Below the pieces are notes generated by a model. The model did not search any database and had not been told where the DNA came from. It was given only the letters and a program-made list of their open reading frames with translations. 64,000 bases of DNA from Candidatus Thalassarchaeum betae (lineage in GTDB: Archaea > Thermoplasmatota > Poseidoniia > Poseidoniales > Thalassarchaeaceae). Position numbers and translations under genes: made by a program. Where the stretch lies: contig JAKUUP010000003.1 of NCBI GenBank assembly GCA_022447095.1, forward strand, positions 1-64,000, written 5' to 3'. Below are positions 57,114 through 64,000 of this stretch, piece after piece (position 1 is the first letter of the stretch; each line of letters opens with the position of its first letter).

Positions 57114-58349
57114 ATGGCGAGGAAGAAGAAAGACAAGACGCTTCACGTGCCAACCGCTCCGTTCAGACCGGGTGAAGAGGCTTCCTTCGAACCATGGCCT
57201 TGGAAGCCCGGTGACCTAAAGCGACCAGATCCGAAGAAGTGCAGTGCGGACGATACCTTAGCGCATGCACATGGGCTCGTCAGGGTGCTTGGCGACGACC
57301 ACAAGGCGTCGGGAGACTGGAATCCGAAACTCAGTGCTGACGAGTTGCGTCAAGGACTGGAGCACATGGTCCGACTCAGGATATTCGATGATCGCATGAT
57401 GAAGATGCAGCGCACTGGAAAACTCTCGTTCTACATGCGCTCGTTCGGCGAGGAGTGCATCGCTATAGCACAGACGATGGCACTTGAGACACAGGATTGG
57501 ATCTTTCCCTCCTACAGGCAGCCGGGTGCCCAGTTCGTACGCGGGCGGGACATGGTTAGCATGATATGTCACTGCATCGGTAACGTCGAAGACAACATCA
57601 AGGGTCGGCAGATGCCGGTTCACTACTCCTACAAGGAAGGTCGTTTCATCTCCATCTCAAGCCCGGTCGGGACTCAGTTCAGCCAAGCTGTAGGAGTAGC
57701 TATGGCATCGCAGTACAAGGGGCTTGACGAGGTCACCATCACTTGGATCGGAGACGGCGCCAGTGCTGAGGGAGACTATCACTACGCCCTGAATTTTGCC
57801 AGCATCTACAAGGCCCCTGTAATCCTAAACCTAGTCAACAACCAATGGGCGATCTCCACGCATGTGAATTTCGCAACCGGAGGTGATGAATTCGGTTCCC
57901 GTGGCCTGCCCTACGGACTGGCCTCGATCAGAGTCGATGGAAACGACTTTCTCGCCCTCTATGCAGTCACAAAGTGGGCGCGTGAGCGCGCCGCGGCGGG
58001 CAAGGGAGCAACTCACATAGAGGTGCTGACATATCGTGCCGGCGCGCACAGCAGCAGCGATGATCCGAGTCGCTATCGGCCAGTTAACGAACACACCAAG
58101 TGGCCAGGCGGCGACCCTATTGACAGACTCAGAGACCATCTGATCAAGATTGGTGAGTGGAGTGAGGAACAACAGTCCGATATCGAGGAGCGCATCGACG
58201 GCGAAGTAATTAGTGCATACAAAGAAGCCGTCAAGTTCGGAGATCTGGCGAGCGGCCCATATCCCGAGACTGAAACCATCTTCACAGAAGTCTACGAAGA
58301 AGTTCCTTGGCACCTCAAGGAGCAGTATGATGAGGCCAGAGAGGATTGA
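57114..58349 (+). CDS. 2-oxoacid (branched-chain type) dehydrogenase E1 component alpha subunit
   Basis: FPSYRQPGAQFVRG, TWIGDGASAEGDYHYALNFASIYKAPVILNLVNNQWAIST, EVLTYRAGAHSSSDDPSRYRP. Confidence 0.95.
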   Translation: MARKKKDKTLHVPTAPFRPGEEASFEPWPWKPGDLKRPDPKKCSADDTLAHAHGLVRVLGDDHKASGDWNPKLSADELRQGLEHMVRLRIFDDRMMKMQRTGKLSFYMRSFGEECIAIAQTMALETQDWIFPSYRQPGAQFVRGRDMVSMICHCIGNVEDNIKGRQMPVHYSYKEGRFISISSPVGTQFSQAVGVAMASQYKGLDEVTITWIGDGASAEGDYHYALNFASIYKAPVILNLVNNQWAISTHVNFATGGDEFGSRGLPYGLASIRVDGNDFLALYAVTKWARERAAAGKGATHIEVLTYRAGAHSSSDDPSRYRPVNEHTKWPGGDPIDRLRDHLIKIGEWSEEQQSDIEERIDGEVISAYKEAVKFGDLASGPYPETETIFTEVYEEVPWHLKEQYDEARED

Positions 58350-58351
58350 AT

Positions 58352-59362
58352 ATGCCGAACATGAACATGATCCAGTCCCTCAACAGCGCTCTGGACATCA
58401 TGCTCGAGCGCGATGAGGATGTCATCGTCTTCGGCGAGGATGTCGGCTACTTCGGCGGCGTCTTCAGGACCACTGACGGTCTGCAGGAGAGGCACGGCGC
58501 GCATCGCGTGTTCGACTCTCCGCTCTCGGAAGGCGGCATCATGGCGGCGGCTTTTGGAATGGGGATTAACGGGCTGAGACCAGTCGTTGAGATCCAGTTC
58601 GCCGACTACATCTTCCCGGGCTACGACCAGATCGTCAATGAGTTAGCTAAGATCAGGCATCGCTCGGGCGGCCAGTACTGGGCTCCTGTCACTGTGCGCA
58701 CGCCGGCCGGAGGAGGTATCAGGGGCGGGCACCATCACTCACAGTCACCAGAGTCTCAATTCACCCACACACCTGGCCTTAAAGTGGCGTACTGCTCGAC
58801 CCCTTTCAACGCCAAGGGACTCCTCATAAGCGCCATCGAGTGCAACGACCCTGTCATCTTCTTCGAGCCCAAGAGATGTTACCGCGGCCCGTTCTACGGT
58901 GACCCTCACAACGTCCTCAATTGGGAGGGTCATCCGGAGGCCGAGGTCCCTCAATCACACTACACCGTTCCTCTGGGCGAGGCTCGGCTGGCGATGGAGG
59001 GCGACGAGTGCACCGTGATTTCGTGGGGGGCCATGGTTCACGTCAGCGAGCAGGCGATTCGGGACAGTGGAGTGTCCTGCGACCTCATCGACCTGCAGAC
59101 ACTGGTGCCGTGGGATCGGGATGCAGTCGTCAACTCAATCGAGAAGACCGGTAGATGCGTAATTGTTCATGAAGCGCCTAAGACCAGTGGGTTCGGTGCC
59201 GAGATGGCCGCATCGGTGCAAGAGCGTTGCTTCTACCACTTAGAGAGCCCCATCCAGAGGGTCACAGGGTGGGATACCCCGTTCCCACATACCACTGAAT
59301 GGGATTACATGCCGGGACCTGCTCGCATAACCGCAGCGATACGTAGGACGCAGGAGGACTGA
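58352..59362 (+). CDS. 2-oxoacid dehydrogenase E1 component beta subunit
   Basis: VIVFGEDVGYFGGVFRTTDGLQERHG, RVFDSPLSEGGIMAAAFGMGINGLRPVVEIQFADYIFPGYDQIVNE, GGHHHSQSPESQFTHTPGLKV. Confidence 0.96.
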   Translation: MPNMNMIQSLNSALDIMLERDEDVIVFGEDVGYFGGVFRTTDGLQERHGAHRVFDSPLSEGGIMAAAFGMGINGLRPVVEIQFADYIFPGYDQIVNELAKIRHRSGGQYWAPVTVRTPAGGGIRGGHHHSQSPESQFTHTPGLKVAYCSTPFNAKGLLISAIECNDPVIFFEPKRCYRGPFYGDPHNVLNWEGHPEAEVPQSHYTVPLGEARLAMEGDECTVISWGAMVHVSEQAIRDSGVSCDLIDLQTLVPWDRDAVVNSIEKTGRCVIVHEAPKTSGFGAEMAASVQERCFYHLESPIQRVTGWDTPFPHTTEWDYMPGPARITAAIRRTQED

Positions 59363-59364
59363 GA

Positions 59365-60615
59365 ATGGGGACGCATGTGTTCAAACTGCCAGACATCGGT
59401 GAGGGCGTCGTCGAGGGAGAAGTAGTCCAATGGCACGTCAGCGTGGGTGACGTCGTAAAGGAAGATGATCCGATAGTCGATGTCATGACTGACAAAGCGG
59501 CGGTTACCATCCCCTCTCCAGTTGGCGGTGTAGTCAGTTCTCTGAGCGGCGAGGTCGGTGACATGGTTGCAGTCGGCTCCGCTCTAGTGGAGTTCGACTC
59601 CGATGACACGCCCCCTGCCGCCGAGCCCGTAGAGGTGACTGAACCCGAGGTCGAGGTCGTCCCGGAACCCGAACCGGAGCCTGAGGCAGAGCCTGCATCC
59701 GAACCAGAACCAGAACCCGCTCCAGCTCCCACAGCGCCTTCCGGCAGGGCGCTGGCGAGCCCGGCCCTACGACGGCGTGCCCGAGAGGCCGGCATCGACA
59801 TAGCCCAAATCAGCGGCTCTGGACCATCAGGAAGGATTCGTAACGCCGATCTCGACGCGTTTATCGCCGCGGATGGCCCGGTGACCGGAACGGAACCTAC
59901 TGCTCAATCCGCCGAACGCACGGACATCACCGAGGTCAAGGTTGTCGGGCTGCGGAGAAAGATAGCCGAGCAGATGACCACTAGCAAAACGAGGATCGCG
60001 CACTTCTCCTACTTCGAGGAGGCTGATGTCACCGAACTTGAGGCACTGAGGCAGACCCTCAACGCATCGCGCGACGTTACCCAACCAAAGCTGACCTACC
60101 TACCATTCATCATGCTCGCATTATCTAGGATAATGCCAGATCACCCGGAGTGCAACGCCATTTACGATGATCAAGTCGGAGTGGTGATGCGACACGGAGC
60201 AGTCCACATCGGAATAGCCACGCAGACTGAGCGCGGCCTGTACGTACCCGTGGTCAAGCATGTCGAAGCGATGAATGCCTGGCAGGCGGCTGAAGAGATG
60301 CAGAGAGTCGCCGGCGCTGCTCGTGACGGCACGGCGAGCCTTGACGACCTGACTGGTTCTACCTTCACCATCACCAGCCTTGGCCGCGATGGGGGGCTAG
60401 GAGCCACTCCAATCATCAACCATCCCGAGGTAGCGATCCTCGGTGTCCACAAGGCGCGCGATATGCCGGTCGTTAGAGACGGCCAGATAGTCGTCCGCAG
60501 GATCATGAACCTCTCAAGTTCGTTCGACCATCGAGTCGTGGACGGTGCCGATGGTGCAGCACTGATACAGCACCTGAAGAGGATGCTCGAGAACCCTGCG
60601 CTCATCTTCATGTGA
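59365..60615 (+). CDS. dihydrolipoamide acyltransferase (E2)
   Basis: Lipoyl motif VDVMTDKAAVTIPSP; Pro/Glu linker; ASPALRRRAREAGIDIAQISGSGPSGRI; SSSFDHRVVDGADGA. Confidence 0.96.
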   Translation: MGTHVFKLPDIGEGVVEGEVVQWHVSVGDVVKEDDPIVDVMTDKAAVTIPSPVGGVVSSLSGEVGDMVAVGSALVEFDSDDTPPAAEPVEVTEPEVEVVPEPEPEPEAEPASEPEPEPAPAPTAPSGRALASPALRRRAREAGIDIAQISGSGPSGRIRNADLDAFIAADGPVTGTEPTAQSAERTDITEVKVVGLRRKIAEQMTTSKTRIAHFSYFEEADVTELEALRQTLNASRDVTQPKLTYLPFIMLALSRIMPDHPECNAIYDDQVGVVMRHGAVHIGIATQTERGLYVPVVKHVEAMNAWQAAEEMQRVAGAARDGTASLDDLTGSTFTITSLGRDGGLGATPIINHPEVAILGVHKARDMPVVRDGQIVVRRIMNLSSSFDHRVVDGADGAALIQHLKRMLENPALIFM

Positions 60616-60623
60616 GGTGAAAG

Positions 60624-62060
60624 ATGGTTGAGTCCAGGAAATGTCAGGTCCTAGTAATCGGCGCGGGTCCAGGCGGCTATGTCGCCGCAATCAGGGCCAG
60701 CCAACTAGGTCTGGACACCGTGATAGTCGAGGCCGACAGAGCAGGGGGTACCTGTCTGATTCGCGGTTGTATCCCCAGTAAGGCCCTCATCCACGCAGCA
60801 GAGCGTTTCGAGGCCTTGCAGCAGCATTCTTCAGACGGAGGGCATATGGGTCTCTCGATCAGTAGTAGGCCCGAAGTCGACATGGCAGCGATGGTGTCGT
60901 GGAAGGATGCGATTGTCGAGCGTCTGAACTTGGGGGTGAAGGGACTTCTGAAGGGCGCGGGTGCCGAGCTCATCAAGGGCTGGGCCACTTTCAAGGACCC
61001 TAGGCACTGCACAGTAGATACCGCCGATGGTCCTGTGAAGATTGAAGCAGAGAATGTCATCATCGCCACGGGCTCTAGTCACATCGATCTTCCCTTCATG
61101 CCATGCGACGAGGAGTTCATCCTCTCTTCGACCGGCGCTCTCGACCTCGACAAATTGCCCAAGAGCGCAGCGATTGTCGGAGGCGGGTACATTGGACTCG
61201 AACTCGGATGCGCTCTTGCCAAACTCGGCACCGATGTGACTGTGGTCGAGGGCCTGGACAGTATTCTCGCCATCGTGGACAAGGAGATTCGTAAGCCGTT
61301 AGAGATCTGGCTCAAGAAGCACAAGGTAACGATTCACACCAATGCGCTCGCGCGGGGCACGGAGATCAAGGGCAAGGGCGCTGCGCGCAAAGTCCAACTC
61401 AACTTCGAGAAGAACAATGAGGAACACTCTGTCAAGGTCGACAAGGTTCTGGTGACCGTCGGACGCAAGCCCAATACCAAGGGATGGGGATTAGAGAACA
61501 TGGGAGTTCGCATGGACGCTTCGGGACGCTTCATCCGCATCGACCGGCAGTGTCGGACCTCAGTCCCTAGCGTCTATGCCATCGGTGATGTCGCTGGCGA
61601 GCCCATGCTCGCCCACAAAGCCAGTGCGCAAGGGGAGATGGTGGCCGAGATCATCGCGGGACACCCACGCGAATTCGACAAGGTAGCAATACCTGCCATC
61701 ATCTTCACGGAGCCCGAGATCGTCTCAGTGGGGCTCACACCTGACGAGGCGAAGAAGCGGGGCGAGCAAGTCATAGTTGGTAAGTTCCCACTCGCCGCCA
61801 GCGGCCGAGCACTGAGTATCGAGGCTGAGAAGACTGGTGGTTTCATCCGAGTGACGGCTCGTGAATCGGACCACGTCATACTCGGAATACAAGCCGTCGG
61901 CAGCCATGTTGCCGAACTGCATGGGGAGTTCATACTCGCATTGGAGATGGGTGCACTGCTTGAAGACGTAGCGGGTACCGTGCACGCGCATCCGACGATG
62001 ACTGAGGCGTTCCACGAGAGCGTGCTGAAGACGCTCGGTCACGCGATACATACCACTTGA
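60624..62060 (+). CDS. lpdA: dihydrolipoyl dehydrogenase (E3)
   Basis: VIGAGPGGYVAAIRASQLG, GGTCLIRGCIPSKALIHAAE (redox Cys pair), AHPTMTEAFHE. Confidence 0.97.
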   Translation: MVESRKCQVLVIGAGPGGYVAAIRASQLGLDTVIVEADRAGGTCLIRGCIPSKALIHAAERFEALQQHSSDGGHMGLSISSRPEVDMAAMVSWKDAIVERLNLGVKGLLKGAGAELIKGWATFKDPRHCTVDTADGPVKIEAENVIIATGSSHIDLPFMPCDEEFILSSTGALDLDKLPKSAAIVGGGYIGLELGCALAKLGTDVTVVEGLDSILAIVDKEIRKPLEIWLKKHKVTIHTNALARGTEIKGKGAARKVQLNFEKNNEEHSVKVDKVLVTVGRKPNTKGWGLENMGVRMDASGRFIRIDRQCRTSVPSVYAIGDVAGEPMLAHKASAQGEMVAEIIAGHPREFDKVAIPAIIFTEPEIVSVGLTPDEAKKRGEQVIVGKFPLAASGRALSIEAEKTGGFIRVTARESDHVILGIQAVGSHVAELHGEFILALEMGALLEDVAGTVHAHPTMTEAFHESVLKTLGHAIHTT

Positions 62061-62069
62061 GGCGAGCGA

Positions 62070-62744
62070 ATGGATCAGATCAGAATTCTCCGAGCAGGTG
62101 TCGTCGAGCATCACGTGATGGCTGAGGTGATGAAGGAGATGCAGCAGCATAGGATCGCCGACGAGATTTCCGATACTCTGATCCTGGTCGAGCACCCTGA
62201 AGTCGTCACCGTGGGACCCAAGGCGATACGCGAAGGCGTCGTGGTCGATGGTTATCCTACTGTGCGCACCGACCGTGGAGGTGGCATCACTTGGCACGGC
62301 CCCGGGCAACTGGTCGCTTACCCAATAGTGAAGTGGCGGTTGGAGGAGCAGAGCATCCGAACCATCATCGGTAGACTGGAGGACTGGGCCATCAAGGCGT
62401 TCGCAGACTGTGGCATCGGGGCCTACAAGGATCCCTCCATGCAAGGCACTTGGGTTGACGGGCACAAGATCTGCTCGATCGGACTCTCGTTCCTGCACTG
62501 GGTCAGCCGCCATGGCATGTCGATCAACATCCAGACACCGGGCACCCGGGTAGAGGACCTAGAGGGCTGCGGCATGAGAGCGGGCGTCCACACCAGCCTC
62601 GCCCAACTGGGATACACTCACGACCTCGAAGGCAGAGCCATCGACATGGCCCGCATCGAAGAAGCTCTGCTCGTGAACTGCGAGGAAATTCTCGGCAGAG
62701 CGCCCATGCAACCTGAGCCATGGACTGCCGAGGTAGTCGCATGA
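62070..62744 (+). CDS. lipB: lipoyl(octanoyl) transferase
   Basis: TVGPKAIREG, DRGGGITWHGPGQLVAYPIVKW, KICSIGLSFLHWVSRHGMSINI. Confidence 0.95.
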   Translation: MDQIRILRAGVVEHHVMAEVMKEMQQHRIADEISDTLILVEHPEVVTVGPKAIREGVVVDGYPTVRTDRGGGITWHGPGQLVAYPIVKWRLEEQSIRTIIGRLEDWAIKAFADCGIGAYKDPSMQGTWVDGHKICSIGLSFLHWVSRHGMSINIQTPGTRVEDLEGCGMRAGVHTSLAQLGYTHDLEGRAIDMARIEEALLVNCEEILGRAPMQPEPWTAEVVA

Positions 62745-63934
62745 GCGTGTTCCCTCGCAGGAGCGAACTCGCACACCACTGGTCACTCGATCCCAACACC
62801 GTCTTCCTCAATCACGGCTCTTTCGGAGCTTGCCCGAAGGCTGTCCTCGAGAAACAGGAGAGGTTGAGGGCACAGATAGAATCGGACCCAGTTAGATTCT
62901 ACGAAATAGAGGGTGATGAGATGTGGGCAGAATCACTGGAAGTTCTCTCCAAGTTCCTAAACGCAGACCCGGCGGGTATGGCCTTCGTCCCGAACGCAAC
63001 AGCAGGCGTGAACACCGTCCTTCGCTCACTCGCCCTCTCTCCGGGTGACGAGATACTGGTTCCCGACCACTCATATCAGGCGTGCTGGAACGCGGTAGAC
63101 TTCGTTACTGAGAGGATCGGAGGCAAGACGGTAGTTGTTCCCATACCGTTCCCTGTCGAAAGTGAGGAAGAGGTTGTAGAGGTAATTCTGAGCCATGTTA
63201 CCGAGCGAACCCGACTCGCGCTCATCGACACCATAACCAGTCCGACTGGACTTAGGATGCCTTTCGAGCGCCTTGTCGGAGAGTTGCAATCGAGGGGGGT
63301 CGACGTACTGCTGGATGCAGCCCACGGCCCGGGAATCGTGCAACTGGATATCGGCCAACTGCAACCCGCATACTGCGCTGGAAACCTGCACAAGTGGTTG
63401 TGCACCCCAAAGGGTTCGGCGTTTCTACATGTGAGAGATGATCGAAGAGAAGGAATCAGACCTCTTTCGATAAGCCACGGTGCCTCGATTCCGGGAACTG
63501 TGAATGAGAGGTTCAGAACGGAATTTGACTGGCCTGGGACTCAAGACACCACCCCTTGGCTTTGCATCCCGAAGGCAATCGAGTATATCGGCGGCCTCGT
63601 CGGCGGCGGCTGGCCTAGGATCATCGATCGCAACCGGAGCCTCGCACTGGCCGCTAGGAATATCTTAGCCGAGGCACTCGGCACCCCCCTCCCATGCCCC
63701 GACACCATGGTATCCGCACTTGGCACGGTGCTGATGCCGGAGGGTGGGCCGGTTGCGACGTCGGTGTTCGACGGAGACCCACTCCACACCTCCCTGCTGG
63801 ATGATTACCGCATTCAAGTCCCTGTGTTCAACTGGAGTCATCACAACAGGAGGTACTTGCGAGTCTCCTCTTACCTCTACAACCACATAGACGAGTACCG
63901 GTACCTAGCAGAGTCTCTCGAGGAAGGCGGATGA
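62741..63934 (+). CDS. class V aminotransferase (isopenicillin-N-epimerase-like)
   Basis: FLNHGSFGACPKAVLEKQERLRAQIESDPVRFYE, FVPNATAGVNTVLRSL, LLDAAHGPGIVQLDI, YCAGNLHKWLCTPKGSAFLHV. ATGA overlap with lipB stop. Confidence 0.93.
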   Translation: MSVFPRRSELAHHWSLDPNTVFLNHGSFGACPKAVLEKQERLRAQIESDPVRFYEIEGDEMWAESLEVLSKFLNADPAGMAFVPNATAGVNTVLRSLALSPGDEILVPDHSYQACWNAVDFVTERIGGKTVVVPIPFPVESEEEVVEVILSHVTERTRLALIDTITSPTGLRMPFERLVGELQSRGVDVLLDAAHGPGIVQLDIGQLQPAYCAGNLHKWLCTPKGSAFLHVRDDRREGIRPLSISHGASIPGTVNERFRTEFDWPGTQDTTPWLCIPKAIEYIGGLVGGGWPRIIDRNRSLALAARNILAEALGTPLPCPDTMVSALGTVLMPEGGPVATSVFDGDPLHTSLLDDYRIQVPVFNWSHHNRRYLRVSSYLYNHIDEYRYLAESLEEGG

Positions 63935-63976
63935 GCTAGGGAAACCATTCAAGGACGAGATGGGCTATCGATTACC

Positions 63977-64000
63977 ATGCCTGAGGCCGTCGTAGCGATA
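63977..64000 (+). CDS. possible start of next CDS (truncated by window end)
   Basis: ATGCCTGAGGCCGTCGTAGCGATA = MPEAVVAI; only 8 codons visible. Confidence 0.25.

Noticed and set aside
61725-62513. 262-aa minus-strand ORF over lpdA/lipB
   Set aside because: Overlaps two clear sense genes (E3 and LipB motifs); no recognisable domain.

Overview
The window looks like one contiguous archaeal chromosome segment. Lineage is inferred as Poseidoniales / Marine Group II Euryarchaeota, from archaeal RpoE1, Spt4, S24e, S27ae and DtdA together with bacterial-type lipoate and 2-oxoacid dehydrogenase genes and giant acidic-tailed surface proteins; no taxonomic search could be run. It is densely coding. 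Recognisable genes: partial alaS, rtcB, an AlkA-like glycosylase, an S8 protease, an HVO_0476-type zinc ribbon protein, proline dehydrogenase, dtdA, an rpoE1-spt4-rps24e-rps27ae cluster, a sulfotransferase-like gene coupled to a class IV aminotransferase, purC, an amino-acid ABC importer locus, gdhA, an HD hydrolase, a receiver/PPDK_N protein, an XPD/DinG-like helicase, folB plus a pteridine-reductase-like SDR, and lipA-E1a-E1b-E2-E3-lipB plus a class V aminotransferase. There are three tRNAs (Thr-GGT, Ser-GGA, Leu-TAA) and four very large secreted, membrane-anchored proteins (2263, 1866, 2990 and 978 aa). The strongest novelty candidate is the importer at 29.3-33.5 kb. Its substrate-binding protein appears circularly permuted (lobe 2 before lobe 1) and C-terminally membrane-tethered. 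Its permease is fused to an N-terminal Ycf48/BNR-like propeller and carries an extra multi-TM insertion. Other leads are a single-chain tandem ribbon-helix-helix protein beside a structured intergenic region, short perfect inverted repeats upstream of the giant surface-protein genes, a split version of the plant BCAL sulfotransferase-aminotransferase fusion, and a transglutaminase-DUF4129 giant protein. All assignments are from reading motifs by eye; no searches were run.
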